Assembly: GCF_900230255.1 (NCBI RefSeq)
Contig: NZ_OCNJ01000003.1
Coordinates: 480,822-544,821 of the forward strand
DNA: 64,000 nucleotides
From: Caenispirillum bisanense
GTDB taxonomy: Bacteria > Pseudomonadota > Alphaproteobacteria > Rhodospirillales > Rhodospirillaceae
Direction: 5' to 3'
Shown here: positions 32,445 through 40,960 of the stretch, in pieces
Numbering within the stretch: the stretch's first letter is position 1
Layout: each line of letters starts with the position of its first letter
Position numbers and translations under genes: made by a program
The notes under the pieces: model-generated
What the model was told of the DNA's origin: nothing
The model's database searches: none
What the model saw: the letters and a program-made list of their open reading frames with translations, nothing else

Positions 32445-33125
32445 GTGACGCAGGCGCGGCGGCAACGCGGGGCTTTCATCACGCTGGAAGGCGGCGAGGG
32501 CGCAGGCAAGTCCACCCAGGCGCGCCTGCTGGCCGAGGCCCTGCGCGGCCGCGGGCTCGACGTGGTCGCCACCCGCGAGCCCGGCGGCTCCACGGGCGCG
32601 GAGGACATCCGCACCCTGCTGGTGACCGGCGAGCCGGGACGCTGGGACCCCATGACCGAAGCCCTGCTGCACTACGCCGCCCGCCGCGATCACTGCCGCC
32701 GCGTCATCGCGCCGGCGTTGGTGGGCGGGCGCTGGGTGGTGTGCGACCGCTTCGCCGACAGCACCATGGCCTACCAGGGCTACGGCCATCAGCTCGGCCG
32801 CGAGACGATCCGGCGGCTGGACGCGCTGGTCCTCGACGGCTTCAAGCCGGACCTGACGGTGATCCTCGACCTGCCGGTGGAACAGGGCCTCGCCCGCGCC
32901 GGCGGCCGCGGCGGTGCCGAGGACCGCTACGAGCGCATGGACGTCGCCTTCCACGAGCGCCTGCGCGAGGGCTTCCTGGAAATCGCCCGCCGCGACCGCC
33001 AGCGCTGCGCCGTCGTCTCCGCCGAGGGGACGCCGGAGGAGGTGCACGCCGCCATCCTCGCCGCCGTCGCCGAACGCCTGCCGCTGCCCGACGCGGCGGC
33101 TCCGGCGGGAGACGGCCCGGCATGA
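32445..33125 (+). CDS. tmk: thymidylate kinase
   Basis: Phosphorylates dTMP to dTDP. The 226-aa protein starts with GTG at 32445 and has the P-loop GGEGAGKST, the DR(Y/F) motif in VVCDRFADSTMAYQGYG, and a LID region GRGGAEDRYE. Its stop overlaps the holB start (ATGA), a common tmk-holB arrangement. Confidence 0.95.
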   Translation: MTQARRQRGAFITLEGGEGAGKSTQARLLAEALRGRGLDVVATREPGGSTGAEDIRTLLVTGEPGRWDPMTEALLHYAARRDHCRRVIAPALVGGRWVVCDRFADSTMAYQGYGHQLGRETIRRLDALVLDGFKPDLTVILDLPVEQGLARAGGRGGAEDRYERMDVAFHERLREGFLEIARRDRQRCAVVSAEGTPEEVHAAILAAVAERLPLPDAAAPAGDGPA

Positions 33126-34267
33126 GCCCCGCCGCCGACGCCGCCCTCGACGATCCGCTGCTGCCGAGCCGCATGCTCGACCTGGTCGGGCACGAGGCGG
33201 CGGAGCGCGAGGTGCTGGACGCCTGGACCTCGGGCCGCATGCACCACGCCTGGCTGATATCCGGCCCGCGCGGCATCGGCAAGGCGACGCTCGCCTACCG
33301 CATCGCCCGCTTCGTGCTGGCCCAGGGCGCCACCGACGCCGGCGCCGCGGCGGCGGCCGGCCCCAGCCTGTTCGGCGACGCCCTGCCGCCGGTGCTGCCG
33401 ACGTCCCTCGACCTGGCGCCCGATCATCCGGTGGTACGCCGGGTGGCGGCGGGCGGCCACGGCGACCTGCGGGTGATCCAGCGCGAGCTGGTGGAGGACA
33501 AGAAGACCAAGCGCCTGCGCGCCCAGGGCGTCATCACGGTGGATGCCGTGCGCGGCATCGGGCACTTCCTCTCCATGACCTCGGCCGAGGGCGGCTGGCG
33601 CATCGTGCTCATCGACGGCGCCGAGGAGATGAACCGCAACGCCGCCAACGCCGTGCTGAAGGTGCTGGAGGAACCGCCGCGCCGCGCCCTTCTGCTGCTG
33701 GTCAGCCACAACCCGGCGCGCCTGCTGCCGACCATCCGCTCGCGCTGCCGCCGCCTGCCGCTGACGCCGCTGCGCCATGCCCAGGTGGTCGACCTGCTGG
33801 CCCGCCACAAGCCCGGCCTCGCCGCCGCCGACCGCGACGCGCTGGCGGCCATGGGCGAGGGCAGCGTCGGCGTGGCGCTGGACCTGGAGGAACAGGGCGG
33901 GCTCGACCTCTACCGCGACCTGCTGGCGCTGCTGCAGGGGCTGCCCAAGCTCGACGTCGGCGGCCTGCACGCGCTCGCCGAGAAGCTCGCCCGCGGCGAC
34001 GACGGCTTCCGCATCGCCAGCGACCTGTTCACCTGGTGGCTCGGCCGCGTGATCCGGGCCAAGGGCAGGGGCCATCCGGACCCGGAAGTGCTGCCCGGCG
34101 AGGCCGCCCTCACCCGAAGGCTGGCCGAGGCGGGTAGCCTTGAACAATGGGTGCAGGTGTGGGAAAAGATCACCCACCTTTTCGACCGGACCACCGCGGT
34201 CAATCTCGACAAGAAACAGGCCCTCATCAGCGCCTTCCTCGCGGTCGAGCGGCTGGTCCGGGCTTGA
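33122..34267 (+). CDS. holB: DNA polymerase III delta' subunit
   Basis: A clamp-loader subunit of the AAA+ family, 381 aa. The P-loop-like segment is SGPRGIGKATLAYRIARF, and the sensor region DGAEEMNRNAANAVLKVLEEPP is typical of delta'. The SRC motif in IRSRCRRLPL is present. The zinc-binding Cys set of some delta' proteins is absent here. It overlaps tmk by 4 nt and is followed 25 bp later by metG. Confidence 0.93.
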   Translation: MSPAADAALDDPLLPSRMLDLVGHEAAEREVLDAWTSGRMHHAWLISGPRGIGKATLAYRIARFVLAQGATDAGAAAAAGPSLFGDALPPVLPTSLDLAPDHPVVRRVAAGGHGDLRVIQRELVEDKKTKRLRAQGVITVDAVRGIGHFLSMTSAEGGWRIVLIDGAEEMNRNAANAVLKVLEEPPRRALLLLVSHNPARLLPTIRSRCRRLPLTPLRHAQVVDLLARHKPGLAAADRDALAAMGEGSVGVALDLEEQGGLDLYRDLLALLQGLPKLDVGGLHALAEKLARGDDGFRIASDLFTWWLGRVIRAKGRGHPDPEVLPGEAALTRRLAEAGSLEQWVQVWEKITHLFDRTTAVNLDKKQALISAFLAVERLVRA

Positions 34268-34292
34268 GACACGCCAGCCGGAGGCCCTCGCG

Positions 34293-35855
34293 ATGAGCGG
34301 GCAGACGCCCTTCTACATCACCACGCCCATCTATTACGTCAACGACAAGCCGCACATCGGGCACGCCTACACCACGCTGGCCTGCGACGTTCTGGCCCGC
34401 TTCAAGCGGCTGGACGGCTTCGACGTGAAGTTCCTGACGGGCACCGACGAGCACGGCCAGAAGGTGGAGAAGTCGGCGGCCGCCAAGGGCATCGCCCCCA
34501 AGGCCTTCACCGACGAGGTGTCGCAGAACTTCCGCGACCTCGCCGCGGCCATGAACTTCTCCAACGACGACTTCATCCGCACCACCGAGGAACGCCACCT
34601 CGCCGCCTGCCAGGCCCTGTGGAACCGCCTGATCGAGAAGGGCGAGATCTACCTCGACGCCTACAAGGGCTGGTACGCCGTGCGCGACGAGGCCTTCTAC
34701 GCCGAGGACGAGCTGGTCACCCAGCCCGACGGCACCAAGCTGGCGCCCACCGGCGCGCCGGTGGAATGGGTGGAGGAGCCGAGCTACTTCTTCAAGCTGT
34801 CCGCCTGGGGCGACCGCCTGCTGAAGTTCTACGAGGACAACCCGGGCTTCATCGCCCCCGACAGCCGCCGCAACGAGGTCATCAGCTTCGTGAAGTCGGG
34901 CCTGCAGGACCTGTCGGTGTCGCGCACCACCTTCAAGTGGGGCGTGCCGGTGCCGGGCGACGACGACCACATCATGTACGTCTGGCTCGATGCCCTGACC
35001 AACTACATCACCGCCGTCGGCTACCCCGACCAGGGCGGCGAGTACGCCAAGTTCTGGCCCGCCGACCTGCACATGGTGGGCAAGGACATCCTGCGCTTCC
35101 ACGCCGTGTTCTGGCCGGCCTTCCTCATGGCCGCCGAGCTGGCGCCGCCCAAGCGCGTGTTCGCCCACGGCTGGTGGACCAATGAAGGCCAGAAGATCTC
35201 CAAGTCGGTCGGCAACGTCATCGACCCGCTGGCGCTGATCGAGAGCTATGGCCGCGATCAGGTGCGCTACTTCCTGCTGCGCGAGGTGCCCTTCGGCAAC
35301 GACGGCGACTTCAGCCACCGTGCCATGGTCAACCGCATGAACGGCGAGCTGGCCAACGACCTCGGCAACCTCGCCCAGCGCGTGCTGTCCATGGTCGCCA
35401 AGAACTGCGGCGCCCAGGTGCCGGCGCGCGGCGAGCTGACCGCCGACGACCGCGAGCTGCTGGACGCCGCCTGGGGCCTGATCGGCCGCCTGCGCCCGCT
35501 CATGGACCGCCAGGCCTTCCACGAGGCGCTGGAAGCCATCTGGGTTGTCGTGCGCGCCGCCAATGCCTATGTGGACCGGCAGGCGCCCTGGGCGCTGCGC
35601 AAGACCGATCCCGACCGCATGGCGACCGTCCTCTGGGTGCTCATGGAGACCGTGCGCCAGGTGGCGATCCTGATGCAGCCGGTGACGCCCGAGAGCGCGG
35701 CGAAGATGCTCGACCAGCTGGCCGTGCCGGCCGATGCCCGCGCCTTCACGGCGCTGGGCGAGGGCGGGGCGCTGGTGCCAGGCACCGACCTGCCGAAGCC
35801 GCAGGGGGTGTTCCCGCGCTTCGTCGAAGAGGAGAACCAGGAGACCAAGGGCTGA
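34293..35855 (+). CDS. metG: methionyl-tRNA synthetase
   Basis: Charges tRNA-Met. The 520-aa class I synthetase has HIGH at residues 21-24 (KPHIGHAY) and the KMSKS-type loop K301-I-S-K-S305. It is the short form without the C-terminal EMAP/Arc1p-like tRNA-binding domain; the connective peptide lacks the Cys zinc knuckle. The start is supported by GGAGG 8 nt upstream. TGATG overlap leads directly into tatD. Confidence 0.96.
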   Translation: MSGQTPFYITTPIYYVNDKPHIGHAYTTLACDVLARFKRLDGFDVKFLTGTDEHGQKVEKSAAAKGIAPKAFTDEVSQNFRDLAAAMNFSNDDFIRTTEERHLAACQALWNRLIEKGEIYLDAYKGWYAVRDEAFYAEDELVTQPDGTKLAPTGAPVEWVEEPSYFFKLSAWGDRLLKFYEDNPGFIAPDSRRNEVISFVKSGLQDLSVSRTTFKWGVPVPGDDDHIMYVWLDALTNYITAVGYPDQGGEYAKFWPADLHMVGKDILRFHAVFWPAFLMAAELAPPKRVFAHGWWTNEGQKISKSVGNVIDPLALIESYGRDQVRYFLLREVPFGNDGDFSHRAMVNRMNGELANDLGNLAQRVLSMVAKNCGAQVPARGELTADDRELLDAAWGLIGRLRPLMDRQAFHEALEAIWVVVRAANAYVDRQAPWALRKTDPDRMATVLWVLMETVRQVAILMQPVTPESAAKMLDQLAVPADARAFTALGEGGALVPGTDLPKPQGVFPRFVEEENQETKG

Positions 35856-36652
35856 TGCTCGTCGACAGCCATTGCCACCTCGACTTCCCGGACTTCGCGG
35901 AGGAACTCGACGCCGTCGTCGAGCGCGCCCGCGGGGCCGGGATCGGGCACATGCTCACCATCTGCACCCACGTCACCAAGTTCGGCCAGGTGCTGGCCGT
36001 GGCGGAGCGTTTCCCCGAGGTGACTTGCACGGTCGGCATCCACCCGCACGAGGCGGGTGCCGAGCCGGCGGTGACGGCCGCCCAACTGGTCGAGAAGGCG
36101 CAGCACCCGAAGGTGATCGGGTTCGGCGAAACCGGGCTCGACTACTTCTACGACCACAGCCCGCGCGAGAAGCAGCAGCGCTCCTTCCGCGCCCACCTCA
36201 TGGCGGCGCGCGAGGCGCAGTTGCCGGTGGTGGTACACACCCGCGACGCCGACGCCGACACCGCCCGGATCCTGACGGAAGAGATGGCGGAAGGCGCCTT
36301 CCCCGGCCTCATCCATTGCTTCAGCTCCGGCCGGGAACTCGCTGAAAAGGCTGTTGAATTGGGCCTGTACATCTCGCTGTCCGGCATCCTGACCTTCAAG
36401 AAGTCGGAAGACCTGCGGGAGACCGCCCGCGCGGTGCCGCTGGACCGTCTACTAGTAGAGACGGACGCGCCCTATCTGGCGCCGGTGCCCAAGCGCGGCA
36501 AGCGCAACGAGCCGGCCTTCGTCGCCCATACGGCGGCGGTGCTGGCCGAGGTGAAGGGCGTGTCGGTGCGCGAGATCGAGGAGGCGACCACCGCCAACTT
36601 CTTCCGGCTGTTCGGCAAGGCGCCGAAGCCCGCCGCCCTGGCGGCCGAGTAG
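35855..36652 (+). CDS. tatD: TatD family metal-dependent DNase
   Basis: A 265-aa TIM-barrel hydrolase with the TatD metal ligands: SHCHLDF near the N-terminus, GETGLDYFYD, HTRDAD and the late VETDAPYLAP. It starts 1 nt into the metG stop. An odd point is that the conserved RLLVETD is written CGT CTA CTA GTA GAG ACG GAC. CTA and GTA are very rare here, and this spelling creates the palindrome TCTACTAGTAGA (36448-36459), also found twice upstream of the RHH-like gene at 44130-44399. Confidence 0.94.
   Translation: MLVDSHCHLDFPDFAEELDAVVERARGAGIGHMLTICTHVTKFGQVLAVAERFPEVTCTVGIHPHEAGAEPAVTAAQLVEKAQHPKVIGFGETGLDYFYDHSPREKQQRSFRAHLMAAREAQLPVVVHTRDADADTARILTEEMAEGAFPGLIHCFSSGRELAEKAVELGLYISLSGILTFKKSEDLRETARAVPLDRLLVETDAPYLAPVPKRGKRNEPAFVAHTAAVLAEVKGVSVREIEEATTANFFRLFGKAPKPAALAAE
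36448..36459. promoter_or_regulatory. Palindrome TCTACTAGTAGA inside tatD
   Basis: An exact copy of the 12-bp palindrome at 44418-44429 and 44489-44500. It is within coding sequence and forces rare codons CTA CTA GTA. Confidence 0.45.
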
Positions 36653-36671
36653 GCCGGGCGAGGGGCGGGCG

Positions 36672-37442
36672 GTGCGGGTCACCCTCCTCGGCACCGGCGC
36701 CGCCGGCGGCGTCCCCATGCTGTCGGTCGGCTGGGGCGCCTGCGACCCCGCCGAGCCGCGCAACCGCCGCCTGCGCTCCTCCATCCTGGTGGAGGACGGC
36801 GACACGCGCATCCTGGTCGACAGCGGCCCCGACGTGCGCGAGCAGTTGCTGACCGCCGACGTGCGCCACCTGACGGCGGTGCTCTACACCCACGCCCACG
36901 CCGACCACATCCACGGCCTGGACGAGCTGCGCGAGATCAACCGCGCCATGCGGGCGCCGCTCGACATCTGGGGCGACGCCGACACGCTCGCCGACCTGCA
37001 GCACCGCTTCGCCTATGCCTTCGAGGGCATCGACCTGGCGACGCAGCCCATCTTCCGCCCCTGGCTGATCCCGCACGAACTGGCGCCGTCCTTCCAGGTG
37101 GGCGGGCTGACGGTGCGCAGCTTCGCCCAGGATCACGGCTGGACCACCAGCTGGGGCTTCCGCTTCGGCGACTTCGCCTATTCCACCGACGTGCTGAGCC
37201 TGGACGAGGCCGCCTTCGCGGCGCTGGCGGGGGTGCGCACCTGGGTGGTCGGCTGCCTGACCGACCAGCCCCATTCCACCCACGCCCACGTCGCCAAGGT
37301 GGTCGACTGGCATGGGCGGGTCGGGCCGGCGCGCACCATCCTCACCCACATGGGGCCGGGGCTCGACTACCGCACCCTGTGCGACACCCTGCCGGCCGGG
37401 ATCGAGCCGGGGTACGACGGCATGGTGCTCGACGTCGCCTGA
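36672..37442 (+). CDS. metallo-beta-lactamase-fold hydrolase (PhnP-like)
   Basis: A 256-aa MBL-fold protein starting with GTG at 36672. The zinc motif is YTHAHADHIHGLDELREIN, with later ligands in FAQDHGW and the C-terminal THMGPGLDY. The opening LLGTGAAGGVP and length resemble PhnP-type cyclic phosphodiesterases rather than beta-lactamases. It is co-directional with tatD, 19 bp away, in a frequent alphaproteobacterial order metG-tatD-MBL. Substrate not known. Confidence 0.88.
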   Translation: MRVTLLGTGAAGGVPMLSVGWGACDPAEPRNRRLRSSILVEDGDTRILVDSGPDVREQLLTADVRHLTAVLYTHAHADHIHGLDELREINRAMRAPLDIWGDADTLADLQHRFAYAFEGIDLATQPIFRPWLIPHELAPSFQVGGLTVRSFAQDHGWTTSWGFRFGDFAYSTDVLSLDEAAFAALAGVRTWVVGCLTDQPHSTHAHVAKVVDWHGRVGPARTILTHMGPGLDYRTLCDTLPAGIEPGYDGMVLDVA

Positions 37443-37506
37443 CGCCGCGTGTCGTCTTCATACTTTCACTGGAAACCCGCAGCCGATTAAGGCGTTTTGC
37501 CGTGGC

Positions 37507-37519
37507 GTTGCACTGCAAC
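37507..37519. promoter_or_regulatory. Inverted repeat GTTGCA-C-TGCAAC before fabI
   Basis: A perfect 13-bp inverted repeat 21 bp upstream of the fabI start, between its likely promoter and Shine-Dalgarno sequence. A plausible repressor site, protein unknown. Confidence 0.4.
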
Positions 37520-37539
37520 AAACCCTCACGGAGAGCGCC

Positions 37540-38310
37540 ATGTCACCCTTTTCCTTGGCCGGCAAGAAAGGCCTCGTCATCGGCATCGCCAACGACCAGA
37601 GCATCGCCTGGGGCTGCGCGCAGCAGTTCCATGCCGCCGGCGCCGAACTGGCCGTGTCCTACCTGAACGAGAAGGCGAAGCCCTACGTCGCGCCGCTGGC
37701 CGAGCGCATCGACGCGCTGCTGCTCGGCCCCTGCGACGTGCGCGAGAGCGGCCAGCTGCGCGGCGTGTTCGAGGCGGTGACGGAACAGTGGGGCGAGCTC
37801 GACTTCGTGCTGCACTCCATCGCCTTCGCGCCTAAGGACGACCTGCACGGCCGCGTGGTGGATTGCTCGCGCGACGGCTTCGCCCAGGCCATGGACGTCA
37901 GCTGCCACAGCTTCATCCGCGTCGCCCAGTACGCCGAGCCGCTGATGAAGAACGGCGGCAGCCTGCTCACCGTCACCTTCTACGGCGCCGAGAAGGTGGT
38001 GACCGACTACAACCTCATGGGCCCGGTGAAGGCGGCGCTGGAGAGCGTCACCCGCTACATGGCCGCCGAACTGGGCGAGAAGGGCATCCGCGTCAACGCC
38101 ATCTCGCCGGGGCCGCTGAAGACCCGCGCCGCCAGCGGCATCCAGCGGTTCGACGAGATGATGGCGCGCGCCGCCGACCGGGCGCCGCAGCACACGCTGG
38201 TGACCATCGAGGAAATCGGCGACTACGCCAACTTCCTCGTGTCCGACGGCGCCCGCACGGTGACGGGCGGCGTCCACTACGTCGACGCCGGCTACAACAT
38301 CGTCGCCTGA
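37540..38310 (+). CDS. fabI: enoyl-ACP reductase (NADH), FabI type
   Basis: The last reduction of the fatty-acid elongation cycle. The 256-aa short-chain dehydrogenase has the N-terminal GLVIGIANDQSIAWGCA, and the FabI-type active site Tyr157-x6-Lys164 (DYNLMGPVKAALE), after FYGAEKVVTD. The start ATG 37540 is preceded by ACGGAGAG. A perfect GTTGCA-C-TGCAAC repeat lies just upstream of its Shine-Dalgarno sequence and may be an operator. Confidence 0.95.
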   Translation: MSPFSLAGKKGLVIGIANDQSIAWGCAQQFHAAGAELAVSYLNEKAKPYVAPLAERIDALLLGPCDVRESGQLRGVFEAVTEQWGELDFVLHSIAFAPKDDLHGRVVDCSRDGFAQAMDVSCHSFIRVAQYAEPLMKNGGSLLTVTFYGAEKVVTDYNLMGPVKAALESVTRYMAAELGEKGIRVNAISPGPLKTRAASGIQRFDEMMARAADRAPQHTLVTIEEIGDYANFLVSDGARTVTGGVHYVDAGYNIVA

Positions 38311-38411
38311 GGCGGGGTCGGGCAGGGCAGGCGGGAGGGGCCGGACAATGGATCTTTCCGCCCGCCTGACAAGGGGTTAGGCTGCCGCTTTTCACGCGCC
38401 GCGGAAACCCC

Positions 38412-39173
38412 ATGGACCTCGCCGACCTCGCCCTCATCTGCACGGCCGCCTTCTTCGGCGGGGCCTTGAACGCCATCGCCGGCGGCGGATCGTTCCTCAC
38501 CCTGCCGGCGCTGGTGTTCATCGGCGTGCCGCCGGTGACCGCCAACGCCACCGGCACGGTCGCGCTGCTGCCCGGCTACGTGGCGAGCGCCTGGGGCTTC
38601 CGCGACCTGCTGCGGCCGCCGCCGGGCGGCCTGTCGCTCAAGGCCGTGGCGGTGATCACCGGCATGGGCGGTGCCGTCGGTGCGGCGCTGCTTCTGGTAA
38701 CCAGCAACGAGGCCTTCAGCGCCCTGGTGCCCTGGTTGCTGCTGGTGGCGACGCTGCTCTTCGCCTTCGGGCCCATGCTGCTGGCGCGCCTCGGCCGCGG
38801 CGGCGCGGGAGGCGGGCAGGGCGCCGCCGTCACCGGCCTCGCCATCCTCGCGGTATCCGTCTACGGCGGCTACTTCAACGGCGGCCTCGGCATCATCCTG
38901 CTGGCCATGCTGCGGCTGCTGGGCGAGGCCGACATCAACGTCGCCAACGGCCTGAAGAACGTGCTGTCCGCCCTGCTGACGTTCATCGCCGTGCTGCTCT
39001 ATGCAGGCGGCGGCGTGGTCGAGTGGGTCTATGCGCTGCCCATGGCGGTCGCCGCCGTGGCCGGCGGCTATGCCGGCGCCCGCGCCTCCCGCGCCGTGCC
39101 GGCCGCCTGGGTGCGGGGCGTGGTGGTGGTGACGGGCGCGGTGATGACGGCGCTGTTCTTCGCCCGGCTCTAG
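38412..39173 (+). CDS. sulfite exporter TauE/SafE family (TSUP) permease
   Basis: A 253-aa membrane protein with about seven to eight hydrophobic spans and the TSUP signatures GGALNAIAGGGSFLTLPAL near the N-terminus and YGGYFNGGLGIILLAML in the second repeat. Members move organosulfur or other small anions; the substrate is not evident. Its stop TAG overlaps that of the convergent quinone reductase gene within one CTAG. Confidence 0.88.
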   Translation: MDLADLALICTAAFFGGALNAIAGGGSFLTLPALVFIGVPPVTANATGTVALLPGYVASAWGFRDLLRPPPGGLSLKAVAVITGMGGAVGAALLLVTSNEAFSALVPWLLLVATLLFAFGPMLLARLGRGGAGGGQGAAVTGLAILAVSVYGGYFNGGLGIILLAMLRLLGEADINVANGLKNVLSALLTFIAVLLYAGGGVVEWVYALPMAVAAVAGGYAGARASRAVPAAWVRGVVVVTGAVMTALFFARL

Positions 39174-39910
39174 CAGGTGGCCGCGGCTGCGACCGACCGG
39201 CCGGCCGCATCCCAGTCGTCCCAGCCGGGGAAGCGCAGCGGCACGTCGCCGTCGAGCCGGTGCAGACGTTCCGCCCAGACCCGCTTGCGCTCCTCCAGGT
39301 GGCCCGCCAGGGCCTCGGCGCCCTGGTAGGTGTAGCCGTGGCCCTGGATGCCGCCGGCGAGGGCAGGCGGCAGCACCGTGAATCCCATGTAGTGGAGCGA
39401 GTAGTGCAGGGGCCATAGGATGGCGCCCAGGTCGCCGCCCCGCCCGCCTCTGCCGAAGGTTCCCGCCGGGGCGCCGGCCGTCACCGAGACCAGCGCCCGC
39501 TTGCCGCGGAAGTGGCCGCGGTCGTAGCGCTTGGTGCTGGTGTAGAGCCGGCCGCTCACGAAGACCCGGTCGAGCCAGCCCTTGAGCATGGCCGGCGGCG
39601 CATGCCACCAGACGGGAAACTGGAAGATCACCAGGTCGGCGCGCTCCAGCCGCGCGATCTCCGCCGTCACGGCCGAGGGCAGGGTTCCGGCCTGGCCGGC
39701 CTGCCGCTGCTCGGCCAGCGCGGCGAAGCGGTGCGGATCGGCCCGCGGGGCGTAGTGATCCGGCCCCTCCACCGGATCGAACCCGGAACGATACAGGTCC
39801 GAAACTTCCACCGCATGGCCGGCCTGGCGCAGCATTTCCGTCGCGACGTCGGTGAGGGCGGCGTTGAAGGACGTCGGCTCGGGATGGGCATGGACGATGA
39901 GGACGTGCAC
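39170..39910 (-). CDS. NAD(P)H:quinone oxidoreductase, flavodoxin-fold family
   Basis: A 246-aa flavoprotein of the NQO1/KefF/MdaB type, which reduces quinones by two electrons. It starts VLIVHAHPEPTSFNAAL and has FQFPVWWHAPPAMLKGWLDRVF, both standard for this family. GTG 39910 is preferred because AAAGGAGA is placed well upstream; the frame remains open 25 codons more. It is divergent from a LysR regulator, which probably controls it. Confidence 0.9.
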   Translation of the reverse strand: MHVLIVHAHPEPTSFNAALTDVATEMLRQAGHAVEVSDLYRSGFDPVEGPDHYAPRADPHRFAALAEQRQAGQAGTLPSAVTAEIARLERADLVIFQFPVWWHAPPAMLKGWLDRVFVSGRLYTSTKRYDRGHFRGKRALVSVTAGAPAGTFGRGGRGGDLGAILWPLHYSLHYMGFTVLPPALAGGIQGHGYTYQGAEALAGHLEERKRVWAERLHRLDGDVPLRFPGWDDWDAAGRSVAAAATC

Positions 39911-39944
39911 GGCTGTTCTCCTTTTGGGCTTGTCTTGATGGTCT

Positions 39945-39968
39945 AGCCAACGTAGGCTGTTCATAGCC
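39945..39968. promoter_or_regulatory. LysR-type operator region between quinone reductase and lysR gene
   Basis: Three alternating units AGCC (39945), AGGCT (39954) and AGCC (39965) are about 10 bp apart. The right pair contains T-N11-A (39953-39965), the general LysR-box form. It is centred in the 98-bp divergent intergenic region. Confidence 0.5.
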
Positions 39969-40008
39969 GGACAGGCAGTCCTCATTCCTGCCGAAGGAGC
40001 TTGCAGAA

Positions 40009-40875
40009 ATGGACAGGGCGTTGCGCTGGGACGACCTGCGCATCGTGCTCGCCATCGCCGAGGCCGGATCGCTCGCCGGTGCCGGGCGCCGGCTGGGCGT
40101 CAGCCACACCACCGTCTTCCGCCGGCTGGATGCGCTGGAGGACCGCCTCGGCGTGCGCCTGTTCGAGCGCCTGCCGGAAGGCTACACGGCGACACCGGCC
40201 GGCGAGGACCTCGCGGCGGTGGCGCGGCGCGTCGAGACGGAGGTGCTGGACGCCGAGCGGCGCGTCCAGGGGCGCGACCTGGCGCCCTCGGGCATCGTGC
40301 GCGTCACCACCACGGATACGCTCTATGCCGGCCTGCTTGCGCGGATCCTGACCGACTTCCGCCGGGCGCATCCGGCCATCACCCTGGAAGTGACCGTCTC
40401 CAACCGCGTCCACGACCTGTCGCGGCGCGACGCCGACATCGCCATCCGTCCGTCGGACAGCCCGCCGGAGTCCCTGGTCGGCCGACGGCTCGGCCAGCTA
40501 CGGCAGGCCGTCTACGGCGCCGCCGGGGCAGGGCAGGCCGCCGCCCTCGCCGCCGCAGACTGGATCGGTCCCGACGACACCATGGGCTACCGGACGCTGG
40601 AGCGCTGGATGGCGGCCGCCGGGTACGCCGAGCGCTGCGTCCTGCGCCTGGACAGCGTGCTGGCAATGGCCACCGCCGTGCGATGCGGTTCGGGCATCGC
40701 CGTGCTGCCGCGCTATCTTGCCGACGCCGATCCCGGCCTGCAGCGCCTCGGCGACCCGATCGAGGCCCTGGCGACGGACCTCTGGCTGCTGACACATGCC
40801 GACCTCCGGCACACGACGCGGATCCGGGCGCTGCTCGATCATGTGGCGGCGGCTTTGGCCGGGAAACCCTTGTGA
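40009..40875 (+). CDS. LysR family transcriptional regulator
   Basis: A 288-aa LTTR with an N-terminal helix-turn-helix (GSLAGAGRRLGVSHTTVFRR, then LEDRLGVRLFERLPEGY) and a C-terminal periplasmic-binding-like effector domain. It is divergent from the quinone reductase gene; such pairs commonly sense quinones or electrophiles. Its start has AAGGAG upstream. Confidence 0.92.
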   Translation: MDRALRWDDLRIVLAIAEAGSLAGAGRRLGVSHTTVFRRLDALEDRLGVRLFERLPEGYTATPAGEDLAAVARRVETEVLDAERRVQGRDLAPSGIVRVTTTDTLYAGLLARILTDFRRAHPAITLEVTVSNRVHDLSRRDADIAIRPSDSPPESLVGRRLGQLRQAVYGAAGAGQAAALAAADWIGPDDTMGYRTLERWMAAAGYAERCVLRLDSVLAMATAVRCGSGIAVLPRYLADADPGLQRLGDPIEALATDLWLLTHADLRHTTRIRALLDHVAAALAGKPL

Positions 40876-40960
40876 AGCGCCCTCTTCCGGATCTGCGGCA
40901 ATCCTCTTCATAATATACATTATGCGACAAACGGATGTTGGGCGGCCAGGAAGGCCCTCC

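Noticed and set aside
40909-40924. AT-rich palindrome CATAAT-ATAC-ATTATG between the lysR gene and the small secreted protein gene
   Set aside because: It lies between two convergent gene ends, with no promoter to regulate and no T tract for a terminator; probably chance in an AT-rich spot.
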